Assembly: GCA_013398295.1 (NCBI GenBank) | Contig: VZSF01009053.1 | Span: 1-64,000 of the forward strand | Direction: 5' to 3' | From: Chionis minor | Lineage: Eukaryota > Chordata > Aves > Charadriiformes > Chionididae | DNA length: 64,000 nucleotides | Part shown: positions 1 through 12,652 of the stretch, one piece after another | Position numbering within the stretch: the first letter of the stretch is position 1 | Layout of the letters: every line of letters starts with the position of its first letter | The notes under the pieces: generated by a model | What the model was told of the DNA's origin: nothing | Databases searched by the model: none | Seen by the model: only the letters and a program-made list of their open reading frames with translations | Position numbers and translations under genes: made by a program

Positions 1-131
1 CGGGGGTTTTATCAGGATCGTCCCCCTCACCCAGCGTGGCTTTTCCCCCGGGCAGCGAGTGCCCGACCCCGGGATCAGCTGTGCCGGAGCAGGAGCAGGA
101 GCTGCATCCCCAGGGATGAGGGAGATCACCT

Positions 132-165
132 GGGGCGGGGGGGGCGGGGGGGGCTGGCCCGGGGG
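132..165 (+). other. Potential G-quadruplex motif
   Basis: Four G runs of 4, 8, 8 and 5 bases are separated by loops of 1, 1 and 7 bases. This satisfies the usual rule of four runs of at least three G with loops up to seven. Whether it folds or has any function cannot be seen from sequence. Confidence 0.6.
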
Positions 166-264
166 CTACAAAGCCCCTTGGCGGGGAAGGGCTCGTTCCT
201 CAGAGCACCAGGTGAAGAGCTCGTGCCTGGTTTGGGGACAGACAGACGCCCTTTTGCGCTGCAG

Positions 265-335
265 GAGGTGCCTGCGACGGGTGACCCCAAGCAGGAGCAG
301 TGGGGACAGCGTTGCTGGTGGCATCTCCCACACAG
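265..335 (+). other. Candidate non-coding or UTR exon
   Basis: A 71-base block is preceded by a pyrimidine-containing acceptor ending in gctgcag and followed by a strong donor, cacag|gtaagg. Two of its three plus-strand frames are open, but neither translation resembles a known protein. It could be an exon of an unannotated long non-coding transcript, or chance splice-like sites in GC-rich DNA. Only RNA evidence would decide. Confidence 0.15.
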
Positions 336-870
336 GTAAGGGTACGGGAAGGGGGAGCGTCCTGCTGGGACACGGAAGGGATGCGTACGCCGGGGAGACA
401 CAGCAAAGAGGCGAAGAAAAAAAGCGGAGTCAAGCGAGAGGCGGGTGGCTGCCGGGGATGGAATGGTTGGGCCTCTCTGGAGCTCGCAGCGGAGCAGCTG
501 GGCCTCTTTCCTCGCACGTTCCTCCGCTGGCACCTCGTGGGGTGGAGGTGGCACAGGGTGACCCTGTGGAAAACCACCCAGGAGCTCGGCCGGGGTGCCT
601 GGCCCTGGGTGCTGGCACTGGGGGAATCGTGCGGTGCTGCTGGTGCTGCTGCACCTCGGGGGGGCTCTTGATCCTGACCCCAGCCCCTCATCACGACACG
701 CAGTGGGGCGCTGGGACACGGTGCGTTCCCAGCTCCCGCTTTCCTCCCGCCGGGCTGCCGGAGCCGTGCTGTCCTGGCAGCTCTTCCGACCTGCGAGCGT
801 GCCTGCCCTGCACTGCGCTCACCTGCCCGGCCACACCGTGCGTGGCGGCGGCGCTTACCGGCGCGGGTGC

Positions 871-1200
871 AAAAATGAGCTATTATGTTGTATTAATATT
901 TTCACACTACTTAGCTCTCATTAAAATGTACTTTGCTGAATTTAATATGCGACTTCAAATGACACAACGTATTAAGTGCTTAATATACTAGAAATTATGA
1001 AACTATTATAGTCTAAGTAATACGAAATAATTAGAGTGAATTAAACTTCACCAGCAGAATGAGGGAAAGGCTTCAATTTTTTTCTTGGTCGTGGGGTTTG
1101 TTGTTTTTTTTTTTTTTTGTCTTACAATAGTTGAACGTAGTAATAGCCCCTGAAAATAAACAACCAGAGTTAGGATTTTTAAATAATTAAAGCAGGAAAA
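871..1200. other. AT-rich non-coding block with poly-T run
   Basis: Composition changes abruptly at about 870-880 from GC-rich to AT-rich and returns to mixed composition after about 1200. The block contains a T run at about 1104-1120. No gene or recognised repeat is visible. Confidence 0.5.
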
Positions 1201-3100
1201 AGCCTGGAGTGTCTGTATTTGAGCCGGTGATGAATTCCGAATTGGGGGAAGCAGAAGGTCTGTTTGCTGTGGCTGATGGAGTTGTTCTTTCAGGCCAGTG
1301 GTGGAGCAGCTCCGAGGAGCTGATCACCAGACCTCCAGCCTTGCCAAGGCTTCTCCCCATATGCTGTTTTCCTCTCGGATGCAAGGCTGTTTCTCGGGAG
1401 GCAGGCAGACGTGGTGGCTCCCGGTGACGGAGCTGGGTCTGCTCTGGGTTTCGCTGCCACATCGCCTCCGAGCTGAAGGTCCCCTTTGCAGAGCAGGTTC
1501 CCTCTGAACGGGGGTGCAAACACCAGAGACCCACCGCATTAAAATCCTGGTGACTGGACGGAGCCCGACCTCTTGTTTTGAGAAGTGCTTCGAGCTAGCG
1601 CGCTGAAATTGGGGTGGCACTGCAGGTGCTTGTCTCGCAGGAAGGGGGTTGCCCCGGAGTGTGGGGGGACACGGGGCCGGTAGATGTTCTCCGGCGGCTC
1701 CGCAGCGGGGATGCCACGCGCCCGACCCACCAGCCGCCGGGTTTGGGCAGGGTGTTTGCGCTGCCCTGTGGATGCGTGGGACCAGGTGGGACCACATGGC
1801 CACGGCACGCGCGGCGGGGACCCGCTCCACCGGTGTCTCTCAGGCCCCAAACCTCCGCCATCGACCCTGTGCGGAGCGGGGTCAGCTCGGATGCGGGTTG
1901 TCTCTCCGGCGGCGGCGTGGCCGGATTCAGAGGACGCCAGGAGATGGCGTTCCCAGCGCTGCTCTGCACAGCGCTCTGTGCCAGTGTTTGTCCGGTTTTG
2001 AACTACGGTTCTGTGCAACTTCCATGGAAACTACCAAAATTATCCCTTGGGAAAGAGAGCCTGAGCCTGGTGGCGGGCACAGGCAGAGCAGCCCAGCTGG
2101 GCCATGGCCTCTGCGCGCGATGGACCTGTCGCCGCGAAGCTGTCGAGTCCCTCCTGAAGCTGCAGCGTTGGGGGCAGGAGAGCAGAGGGGGAACGAGGCG
2201 CGGGCGGTCGCGTGGGCGTTGGGGCGATGGATGTCGTGGCTACGACGTGGGCCAGTGGCCACCAGTGAGTTAAAAAGTGCTTGTGCAATATTGTGTCGGA
2301 GGACTTGAGGGGAAGAAAATGAGCAACAGGCGGATGTCAATCCCCGCCGTGCCGGGCTGGGGTACGCGGGTGGCACAGTGCCATGGATGGCGGACAGTCC
2401 CGAGAGGATCCTGTGTCCCTCGCAGGTTCACTGAGACCCCCCCCGCAACCCAGGGGAGCGGGGAAAAGCAGCCTTCCCACCAAATTCTGGTGGCGGGGGA
2501 AACCTGAACTGAACTGGAGGTCCCAGACCTGATTCTGGGGACAAGACCAGCGGTACCGTTAGACGTAACCTAAGATGCTCCGGCCCAAATTGAGGACGGC
2601 CTTTTCTGTGAACGCATAAAGCTCTCGCCAGATCTGTGGAATGGTACCAGAGAAACAGTGCAGCGCTCAGGTGAGCGCTAGGAAGGCTAATACTCGAGTT
2701 AAAAGTGCCTCCTTGAGGATTATTTAGGTTCTACCAACTGTATCGTCAAAAGTCACATTTGCATGGGAAGTTTAATCATTAAGTACATAGAACGTGCCAG
2801 CAAGCATCTAAAAAAGACTCTGATTTCAAGGGACTATTTGCTGTTGGTGTAAGGGATGAAAAATAGTTGCCTGATCAGTCTTTTTTAAAAAGAGTTGTCT
2901 AGTCTTGCGCCAGCAGGGCATGTTACGGGAGAGGCGTTTGTAAAATGCGCCTGGCTCTGTGCGTGCTCTTTCAAGGCTGTTTTATCGCTGTAGTAAGTAT
3001 TATCTGGGGCTGTGGGCTGGGGGGTACTGTGCAGAAACACAGGGAAAACGTGTGCCTTTTTCCAATGAGCGTCCAGGCCCAGGGTGGATCTGGAAACCAC
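1201..3100. other. Intergenic sequence, GC-rich from about 1380 to 2500
   Basis: Overlapping open frames on both strands (for example 1614-2273 plus and 1539-2018 minus) are arginine-, proline- and glycine-rich and contradict one another. None resembles a known family. From about 2500 to 3100 composition is balanced and nothing recognisable is present. Confidence 0.4.
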
Positions 3101-3104
3101 CAGG

Positions 3105-4240
3105 TTGCATCCCGATGGGAAGGGACCTGTGGAGGGCTCTGGCGCAACCCCTGCTCAAAGCAGGGCCGCCCACGTCAGGTCGCTCAGGGCTGTGCTCGGC
3201 TGAGACCTGAGTATCTGAAGGAGCTCTGGGGTCTCCCTCCAGTTCTAGCGCTTGACCTCCCTCGGGATAAAGTAAAAAAAGATTTCCCCTATCATCTACC
3301 CAGAATTTCTTGGTTCCTGCTGCCTCTCGCTGTGCTCCTCTGAGGAGTGCCCGACTCTGTCTTTCTGCACCTTCCCATTTGGGATTTGCAGGCAGCAGCG
3401 AGATCTCCCCTTCGCCTTCTCCATTCCAGGCTGGACAAATGCAGCTCCCTCCACATCTCCCCATACATCGTGCGCTCCAGCCTCCAAACATCTGGGCCCC
3501 GCAGGACCCCCAGGTGCCTTCCTGTGAAGTCGCTCTCCAGCCAGTCACCCCTTGCTCTGGCACGTGGGCTTATCCCAGCCCAGGGGCAGGACGTGGCATT
3601 TGCCGTCACAAGGTCTGTATCCTTTCTCCAACCTGCCTCAGCTCTGTCCTCCCCAGCGCCGACTGCTCCTCCCAGTTTGGTGTCATCTGCCAGGGCTCTG
3701 TCCCACCATCCAGCTGGCTAATAACGGCAGTATTGATCCCGAGGGATGGCACTGCTCACCAGCTGCCCGTCAGACTTTATACCCTGAAAGCAGCGTTTGA
3801 GCCTGGCCGTCTGGCCAGTTTTCCTACTGGTTTGCTTACCTAGTTTGTATCTCACCAGTTTGCTGGGGGGGTGCTATGGGAAGCCGTGCAAAAGGCCTTG
3901 CTAAAGCTCAAGGTAAATAAGCCCCCTTGCTCTCCCCTCATCCACAGAGCCAGCCCTTTCATCCCAGAGGGCATCCAGGAACGATTTGTGCCTGGGGAAC
4001 CCGCACTTGCTGTTCCCAAACGCTGTCATCTCAGCCTCTTGGAAACGCCTTCCAGCAGGATTTGCTCCATCGCCTCCTCGGGGGGATGCTGGTCAGGCCA
4101 ACTCTCCTGTACCGCGCCGGATCCTCCTCCTCGCCCAGACCAAACTGGGTGTCATAGCTGCCTTTTCCCAGTCATTAGCATTGCTGGGACCTTCCGGAGA
4201 CAGTCGAGAGTGACACTGGCTGGTCCCTCAGGTGCTTCAG
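3105..4240 (-). mobile_element. Degraded CR1 LINE, about 1.1 kb
   Basis: Read on the plus strand, this is the reverse complement of an avian CR1 3' half. It begins with the typical end motif (gggaagggacct, then ctgctcaaagcaggg). It continues through the block resembling the lysine/arginine-rich ORF2 C-terminus (gatctccccttcgccttctccattccaggctg) and the 'caggacccccaggtgcctt' segment. Next come 'ctcccagtttggtgtcatctgcc', 'aaaggccttgctaaagctcaaggta' and finally the part where CR1 normally reads as 'gaccaaactgggtgtca'. Many indels break the reverse-transcriptase frame, so the copy is dead. The order of blocks matches CR1 without rearrangement. Both borders are approximate. Confidence 0.85.
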
Positions 4241-6690
4241 GCATTTGTTTGTCCAGGTGGCCAAAATGGACCTGAAATGTGCAGTGGTGACCAAAATGCA
4301 CCATGAGCTGCTGGCTGCCTCAGCCTCCCCTTGGCAAATACAAAAGACCTTTTCCTGGGGGAAGATTCCGGCTCTTTCAGGATATGGCTGGGGCCAAGCC
4401 GTGCGTTTAGTCCTCGCCTGGCTGGAGGCTCCTCCTGCTTCCTCTGCAGCGTTTGGTGTAAATGGGTTTTGTTTGATTTGTGCAGTGAAGTGCATGGCTG
4501 GGGTCCCTTGGGTTTCATTTCGGTGCGTTCGGGACGAGTGTGAATGGGAGAGCAAGGAGTGGTGTGTAAACTGTCCGCGTGCGAGGAGGTGCGGCTTTAA
4601 TTAAGTTGATGGAGGTTTGGGCACAAACAAGACTTTCTGCGCTGCGGGGATGAGAGAAGGAAGTACGGCAGGGTAGCTCTGCCTTGCTTAGAAAAATCAC
4701 TTACTTATTTTCATGTAGCAAAGTGAACTCTGTGGTTTTCTGGTTTTCTCGCAAACTTAAAACACATTTCCCCCCCCCCCTTTTTTTTTTTATTTTTTTT
4801 TAAAGCTGAAAATTCCTTCCTTTGATCTCCTTTCTGACTCTTAATGAAGTTGTGGGATCTGACTTCCCGCATTGCGCCTGTTGTTTTCGCTTCGCTTCGC
4901 TGCCTGCCCGTGGCGGAGCCGGCGAGTGGGGCGAGCGTCCCTCTCCCGAGCATTTCACACCTCCTAACACCAGCCCAGCTTCAAAGCCCGCTACAAACAG
5001 GCGAGGGCCGCGTCCGCCTGCGTGAAGGCCAGCCTTTCCTTGAAGTCCGTAAGAGCTGAGCATGCACATCCAAAGGTATAATTTGACACTAACAAATTAA
5101 TTCTCACTATTTTCCTGCAGAGGAATTAAGCTGCCGCTGCCACAGCGCAGGTGGATTCACTGGGGAGGGGGCAGGTGGGGAGGGGAAACCAGTGCCTGTG
5201 CTGGAGAAGGGACATTTTCCAGTCTATCCTGTGTTGGAGGCAGCGATGGGATGATGAGTCCCCAAGAGACTCGCCCCGGCCGTCTGGCTGCTCAGAGCCA
5301 CTTCTCTTGCGTTGCAATTAAATTAGTGCTAATTGGTAGCCGAGGAAGGGAGCGGTGGGCATGCGGCGGTGTGCAGCGCTCGCATGCGGCGCTGCGGGAG
5401 TGTTGCTCCCACCCCGCTCGGTGCCAGTCAAGGTGTCCTATGGCGGCGTCTTGATGTCCCTGAGGGCCATTTATCCCCATCCCCAGTGTGTCTTGGCGGT
5501 GGGTTCCTCATCCCAAACCCATCCTGAACGGCCATCGGTGAGCTCTGAGCGGCCGTGCCGGCCCGGAGCAGGCGGGCAGGGAGTGCCGCGGGAGCTCCGG
5601 CACCCAAGGCAAAGTGTTTTGGGAGACGACGGGAGCACCTTTTTGGGAGGCCTTTGCTGCTCCTGCTTGTGTTACCCCAGCTCTGGAAGAAAGAGCAGCC
5701 TTCAGCTGCCGGGGCCGTTAATGTCACCTTTCCCAAGTACTGCGCTTGCAAAGCAACCTGCCAAGTATAGCACATTTTAATTTGCTCTTTTCCCATGCAT
5801 TCCTGGATTTATGGCTCAGTTCAGTCTGGTTACGGCTCGCTGTATAGATATAAAGCTCCCTCCAGAGCGTCACTCCACGCCGTAAGCTTTGTGGGTTCCC
5901 TCGAGGAAACTCTGACGTGCTGTTCCCTGAAAAGCATCCACCTAAAGAGGGGTTTCATATTGGATTTTGCAGAAATTTGAGCTTTGAAAGCTGGCGAGGA
6001 GATTTGTCTGTCCACTGATTGCATCTAACAGGCTTCTGTCTGAACACAGGTATGTTAGCCTCCAATTCTCCACGTGCCTTCAAATGCTTAGCTGTTTTTA
6101 GGTGGTATGGATTTGGGAACATATTAATTGTGTAAAAATGAAAGGGGGGGGAAAAAGGAAAAAAATAAAAGGGGGGGGAAGAAAATGCATTTGCAGTGAT
6201 GCCTGCTCCAGGTTGAGAAGTACAACCGCAGTTGCTTGCCATCTGTAGCAACTTGTCCAAAGCAAACATTGCCAGTCAGCCCAGGTTTGGCTGCATAATT
6301 GCCATAAACCATTGCAAGGGCATCCAGAATAGCACAGCCCTGGAACTACTTCTAGGATTAGGTCCTACTCCCTTGAAAAATAAACTTTGGCAAGAGCTCA
6401 GTTCTCCCTAATAAAAATTCCGTTTTCACAGCTCTAATCAAGTTTTCCAGAGCTGTGGTCCAAATTAGAAACTGCACGCAGAATATCTGACCCAGGAGAA
6501 CAAGATGGAGCTTTTCATTTAAAGCAGTGCCAGGCTGGAAATTTCCGAAGTTCGCAACGGTTCACCTATGGCAGAACTGTGGACTACGTCCTAATAAACC
6601 TGTTGTTTCCATGGCAAAGCTCTGTCAGACCCAAACTTCTGGTCCCTGCTCACAGATGGAAGTCTTCTTTGTGGGATTCTTCCAGAAATG
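4241..6690. other. Intergenic sequence without recognised gene
   Basis: The stretch is mixed in composition. A C-run/T-run tract lies at about 4769-4802. GC-rich islets lie near 4880-5030 and 5340-5640. A run of G and A homopolymers lies at about 6145-6183. Open frames are short and unrelated to known proteins. Confidence 0.45.
4769..4803. repeat. Poly-C / poly-T low-complexity tract
   Basis: A run of about ten C is followed directly by T runs broken by one A. It is simple low-complexity sequence. Confidence 0.8.
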
Positions 6691-6697
6691 GCATCTC

Positions 6698-6772
6698 TCT
6701 TTATGGACTTGTAGATACCTGATGGTCTTAAAGGTCTTTTCCTACCTAAACAATTCTATGGTTCCGCATTTC
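6698..6772 (+). mobile_element. CR1 LINE 3'-end fragment
   Basis: The segment around ggtcttaaaggtctttt, ctacctaaacaattctatgg and the following ttc matches the extreme 3' end of avian CR1 in sense orientation, just before the octamer tail. About 75 bases remain, consistent with the 5' truncation typical of CR1. The 5' border is approximate. Confidence 0.7.
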
Positions 6773-9700
6773 TGGATTGATTTCATGGATAACCATTAAT
6801 TCCTTAGTTTTTTGAACTGGGGAAGTGGTGGGGAAAAGGGGCGATGGAGCTGAAGCCACCTTGATGAGGGCATCCAGAGCAGTGGTGGGCTCCACGCTGA
6901 ACCCTGCCTGGACGGCACCCCGTGTCTGCAAACCCCTTTGAGATCCTCCAAAACCGTTCCACGAACGGGCTTTGCAGAAGATGCGGTGGTTCCCTGAGGA
7001 TCCCTCCTCCTCCGGCACTGACCTGCCCTCCTCACCAGCACCGGGAGGCGTTAGGACATGGCTGGGGTGGGATCGGTGGTGGCTCTGCATCCCTGGTCCC
7101 GCTTCCCGCCCCCCCCCGGAGCAGTACGGCCTGTTTCTGTGGGTACAGGAAGGAGAGTGCAGAAACCCAGGAGGGCTGCGAGGACCCATGGCTGCGTTTG
7201 GGCAAGTCATCTGGAGGTGGGCGCTAAGTGGAACACGCCGAGAACTGCTCCTCAAGTGAACAGCAAAAGCAGTTTTATATTTAATCACTTCAGTTGTTTT
7301 CTCCCATTGTTTTTCCAGCCTTAGATCCAACTGCCCATCACTGCAAATGTATTTTGCTTTTTGTGTGGTAAACGCTCATCTCGCAATATTTGGGAAACAA
7401 TGAACCTACCAGCGTCTTGAAGAGAGATGATCCGGTTACGTGTAACCATGGGCTAAATCTCTGCTTGTTCTGCGACACGATTCGAGCGATAGATGTTTAT
7501 TTTTTAAATGCAAATGCAGCAGTGATCCGTGCAGCAGGGGTCACAGATGAACTCGGCCATCAGGAAATAGAGGAGAAAGGAGGAAGCCACGGTCACAGTT
7601 CATCTTTGTATGGCGGGCTGGCTGGGCTGAAAGACGTACAGAAACATAAAAACCCTGGGCAAGACCGTTGCTTAAATGCTCACGCGGGCTCCTAATTGTG
7701 GAAACATGTTGAATTATGTGATACGACGCGGTTATATAACACCTTTTATGAAACTCTTGGCACGAAAACAATGCATAAAAATAACAGATGTGGCAAATCA
7801 CAACCACGTTCTCCAATCTTTCTGTAGTTCAGTGCAGTGAAAACAATGGACTTGATTTCAATTAGGAGTTTTCCCCCCTTTCTCCCCCCCAAAAAATGTC
7901 CACCAGCAAAGAAATATTTGAAAGAGCAGTAAAAAGGCTAAAAGTGCAAACAGGGTTTCTCCTAAAGAAACCTGCAAGCGGCCGTTAGCTCCAGGGCAGT
8001 GCAGCAGTGAGAGGGGATGGAGGGTCAAGCCCCGCTCGTGTGACTCTTGCTGCCTTCAGCGAGAGTCTTCTCGAAACCCAGGTGAGTAAGACGTGGTCCG
8101 GAGATACGTCCCGAGGGAATGATGGCAAACCAGCATCCCAATTGACAACAGAGTATGCAATTCTGTCTTTCTGGGACCACCAGCAGCAAAACGTAAAGGG
8201 CTGCCCGAGGTGAACTGCAAAGGCCTGAGGATTCTGCAAGGGGATAAGCAGGCTGGTGCCTGCCCGTACCCTCCTGCCTGTCGCCATCCCCAGAGTTTTC
8301 CAGGGCATCAGCACACGAGAGGTGGGTTTGCAGCGGGAGAGGTCTCGGGCACCAGGGATGTGGCTTTTCCCATGCTTCTGTGAAGCTGCACCACCGATAA
8401 CAGGCTTCGCCGCTCACAGCCTGTGATCAGAGCAGAATCTGCACCCGAGCGAACGCTCTGTAACTCCACCGGGCTGATAAAGCGGAACAGGCTCCAATTA
8501 AACACCGACAATTTACTCCTGTTTGTTGTGGTACACGGTGTCCTGCACGCGGGCAGCTCGGAGCACCTAAAATGAGACCCAGAGCTTGAAACCGCGCGGC
8601 AATGCTGTGCTGCTGCTCTGCAGGGAACAAGAAATTGGATATTGCTGGGGGTAGTTTGTTCTCTCTTTTTCTTTTTTTTTTTCCTTTTTTTTTAATCGTC
8701 TTTTTGGCTACTAGCTTTTTATACAGTCAATTTCTACGTTGGCCCAAGCCCCGGTTGGCGTACGGGACCATCCCTGGTATGACAGCTCCGTTATAGCCGT
8801 GCTTCCCAGAACTGAGTTTGGCCTCAAGTCTGCTCCATAATGTCCTATTAATTCATTATTCATTGTTCCAGAGAGCCCAGACGTGAGCGCAGGACTGACT
8901 GCTCGGTCGCTTCTGAGCGATTTGGCTAAGAGGTACCAATTATTTCTTGGTATCATTTTAAAGAATTTTGGTTCCCAGACGGAAGAAAACTGCAGGGCAT
9001 CTTCAATGAAAAAGGGAAAAATAGTATTAATAGCCTGGTTTTATTAGTAGAGAAAAGAAAGACCTTTCCGTTAAAGGCTTCCAATTTTAAAAAAAGGAAA
9101 TTTCAGCTGAAAGAGAGAACTTACTGTTTTGAAAGAGTTTGCTGGGTGGAGATGTGAAACTGAAAGGATCTTGTGCAACACTAGATTCCCCCATTTCTTC
9201 CTTTGCCTCGCCACGGGAAAATCGCTGAGGATTGCTAAGGAAAAGACTGATTTCTGGACTAGCCGAAAGCACGTAGCATGTCCCCGGATCAGACCCTGAG
9301 CTTTCTGTCTCTAATCTTTGCCTGGAGAGCTGATATTTGTGTAGCTCCAAGTCTTCTGTAAGTGTTAAGTATTTTCACATCCAGCAAATGGAACAATCAC
9401 GGAGGACTTAATTTCCCCATCTGTCAACTAGGCCTGAACAAGTTGTACATCCTTCTCTTTAAAGAGAAATCTTAGGTAAATTAAAAGCTTTAGTGTTTGT
9501 TTTCATGTAACAGAGGTTCTGAAAGAAATTCTGTCACTGTATTTCTAGCTGATTTTTTAAATTTTTTTTAAAACCTATTACAAATCACAGGAGACTTGTT
9601 GTAACTCGGGAGATGGCGGCTCCTTGGGTAACCTTGGCTGACGCTGCCCTGCAGTAACGCAGCGTTGAAGCCCAGATGTTGGGGGAGCCGCTGCGGGTCG

Positions 9701-11400
9701 TTAAGGGTGGTCAGTGATGTGGGTAAGGGGAAAGGGTGACGCTGTGTGCTCCGTTCCGCCCTGCGGGGGACGGTGGGACGGGCTGGTCTCCGGAGCTTCC
9801 CAGCCTGCTGGGCAGCGTGTGGGGAAGTGCTGGTTCTCTTGGGCTTGACCCTCGAGGTGGCCCCTCCGGCGAACAGCCCTGCTGACCTCGGCTGGTCTCC
9901 GTGTGCGGGGGGTGCCGAGGTGGCACTTCAGAAGATGTTGAAGGGCTTTTGCACTGGCGGGACTGGTTGGTGTTGACCCTGTGCAGGTGACGGCAGGTCG
10001 GGCTGGTCTCTTCCACCCGCAGCCCCAGCTCTGGGACGGTTTATGACACGGGGGGGTGGTTTGGGTGCAGGTTTCCCCCTTCTCTTTCTTACAGGCACGT
10101 AAGCTTTGCGCTTGCTTCCCCACAGACCTTGTCCTTCCTCCCCCTTGCCGCCGCCCCAGCTGGCAGGCTCAGATAAGGGATGAATGGGGAGATAAGAAGC
10201 TCTTTTCCTTCTCCTCCCTCATCTGGAGCACCAGCAAACGGTGAGACTCCGCGTTCGAAATCCCGCAAGCTCTGTTAAATACACGGGAAAGCAGCTCATC
10301 CCCCCAGTCTCTGGAAGACAGATTCATCAGTACGAATCTTTGGTGAAAGAAGTGAAATGAGGGGGGGGAAAAAAAAATAAAATTAGAAGGCAGGTTCCCC
10401 GTCTCTTCAGCACCCCACCATGTCTCTTCGGAAGCCACCCTTGAAGCTCCAGGATAGGTTTCCCTTGAGCAAAATCACGTTATGTGATGTGGCAAAGGCA
10501 CACCCTGACAGAGACAGGTAGGAATTTAACTCTGGAGCAATTTTCACTGGAAAACAAAAGGTTTTCTGTGATAGTCTGGAACAAGTGCCAGTTTAAAGGG
10601 TATGAACTCCTTTCCTACTGTCTGCAACTGCAGAATATTACCGGCAAGGTTCGTACAAGCCACCAGCAGCTTGTTGCACCCTCCTTGATTAGGCAGGCTG
10701 AGTGCGATGTGGTGACGTGGTGAATTGGGAAAACAGGGCAGATAACTTTTCCTTATCGTCTGGCAGCTTCTCCCTCAGCAATGCCTTTTGAGAGTGGCAT
10801 CCACGGATGCAGCAATGCATTCAGAACGGGACTTTAAACTACAGGGCACGAGGAAACTGTGGCGGGGCTCTGGCAGGAATCCTCTGGGCTTTAGGGGGAG
10901 CGTGACTTCTGCTGCCACAGCGCTGCTGTACAAAGGAGGTGCGATAGCTCCATCACACCAGTGGTAATGAAGTAGAAGAGGACATAAAGAGGCAGCTATT
11001 GACTGGCTCGGGTCTTCCCTGCTCTGCGCCTCGGCGTCAGAAGCTGCCGCCGCTGCGATTCCAGTGTCGGTATCCATAGCACGAGCTTTAGAGCGGATCA
11101 GGTTCAAGTATTTTTGCTGGGTTGTGCTGTCTCCTCGCTAGCTCGCGCTGCCAGTAAAGCTGCAGCAGGGATAAATTATGATGTCAAAACAGAGAGATGT
11201 TGTCACACAACCATCTCCCCTTCTGGGGTCAAGGTTCTGCTTTATAGCTTGGAAACCCATTAGTCCATTCGAAAGCATATGGCCAAGAACGGCCAAAAAA
11301 AAAAAAGTCTTGTGTGTTTGGGTCAGAGCTACAGACAAAAGGCTCTTTGTGCTAAGAGCTGACAATGACAAATAAAGAGGAACCTGTTGATCTAGGAGAG
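6773..11400. other. Intergenic sequence without recognised gene
   Basis: I find no coding exon or recognised interspersed repeat. Simple tracts include a pyrimidine run at about 8660-8695 and a G-run/A-run at about 10362-10378. A short phrase at about 9408-9425 (aatttccccatctgtcaa) resembles the ancient MIR/L2 SINE 3' region but is too short to call. Confidence 0.4.
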
Positions 11401-12635
11401 AAATGGAGGATTATGAAAAGATCACATGGTGAGAAAAAGACCTTGGCTGTTTGTCTGGATGTCAGTCTCGCCTGTCATTAAAATGCTTTCTGCAGCTACA
11501 GCATATTTGTTAATAGAAATACTGTCTCCCCCTCATGCATTTTTTTTTCCTAGCCTACAAAACGCTACCTGTGCCTAAATGTGCCACCCTCACGAGCCCA
11601 CATCAGAGAGGGGATATGCTTTTAACTGAGTCCTCGCCGTGTGTTAGGCGTTACGCAGAGTAATTAATGTTTGCAAGCATCTCCGATAGCATTGGCAGCT
11701 CTAGAAGCAGTAAATGCTAAAAAATAGTGTCTGTACAGCCACGATACATAAATACAAGACACAAAGAAAATCCAGTAACAAAATCCCTACAATTCAACAA
11801 AGTTATTAGAAGTAACCCAAAAGCTATGTCTAATGCTAATAATAAGCATATTTCCCAAAGGTAACATTTGATTTCTATCCAAAACCAAACATATTTGAAG
11901 CTCTGCCTGGCTGTCGTTGTATAGCAGATTAACTGGGACAGTTTAATCTGCGAATAACTTTGTAAAGCCTTCAGCCAACTCCGAAGAAACAGCAACAGTC
12001 TTGACAAGGCTGGGCTACAACACCCTTCACAGATAATGTGGTTTTTTTTCCCAGTAAGTCTGGAGAAAATAGAGAACGGCTCAGGTTTTGTGGCACACAC
12101 ATCTGGCAAGTGCATATTTCTGATTGGTGTGCAGAGAACACGCTGAACAGAAATATTTATATTGAATATTGATGGGCTCCCTAAAATGACCTCCAGAGTC
12201 TATGAAGTGCACCATAGATTTTTAAAAAATCTATTATAGCCCATTAGGTTCTGGAATGTATCCGAGTCCGTCATCGCAGAGAGTGCCAGCAACTCGCTGC
12301 ATTTGCTGCAGTAAAGGAGACCTATGGAAACGCATTTAATTCAAAATGAATGAGGGGTGGGGGAAATAACAACAGAACGCTTTTTCTCTGGTTTTATTTA
12401 TCTTTACAGCTGAAGAGACTGCAGCAGGGCAGGTGACTGGAAAATGAAACACAAAGGGAAAGGTCCCTTGCTGTTCTTTAAGCACAGGTTTGAAATCAAT
12501 GCAGATAATGCACTTGGAAGGACTGTCTCATTTACTGGGTTTCAGTAAATTGCTGGGCTGGGCTTCCCAGTGATAATGTGATAGTCACGTCTGTGCCAGT
12601 AAGAACATACTTTAAAAATAATTTTAGAAAAGTCA

Positions 12636-12652
12636 AAAAAAAAAAAAAAAAA
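12636..12652. repeat. Poly-A tract
   Basis: An uninterrupted run of 17 A. It is not preceded by a recognisable retrotransposon body. Confidence 0.85.

Larger units (their letters stand above)
1..870. other. GC-rich non-coding stretch with long G runs
   Basis: The stretch is strongly GC-rich, with an extreme G-run cluster at 132-165. Several overlapping open frames exist on both strands, the longest about 310 codons at 59-991. All are low-complexity (G, A, P and R rich), overlap one another, and match no protein family I recognise, so they are most simply explained by a lack of stop codons in GC-rich DNA. One short splice-flanked block at 265-335 is listed separately. In mammals the gene upstream of PIAS1 is SKOR1, far away, and I see nothing of it here. 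Confidence 0.5.

Noticed and set aside
59..991. Open frame of 310 codons on the plus strand
   Set aside because: Low-complexity translation with competing open frames on both strands in GC-rich DNA. No domain, no family resemblance, and it runs into an AT-rich block.
1614..2308. Two overlapping 219-codon plus-strand frames
   Set aside because: Both are arginine/glycine/proline rich, mutually exclusive, and oppose similar minus-strand frames. They are compositional artefacts.
3310..3843. Open frame of 177 codons
   Set aside because: It lies inside a minus-strand CR1 copy and is antisense to it.
10248..10275. Phrase gcgttcgaaatcccgc resembling a tRNA T-arm
   Set aside because: The upstream 60 bases lack D-arm and anticodon-arm structure.
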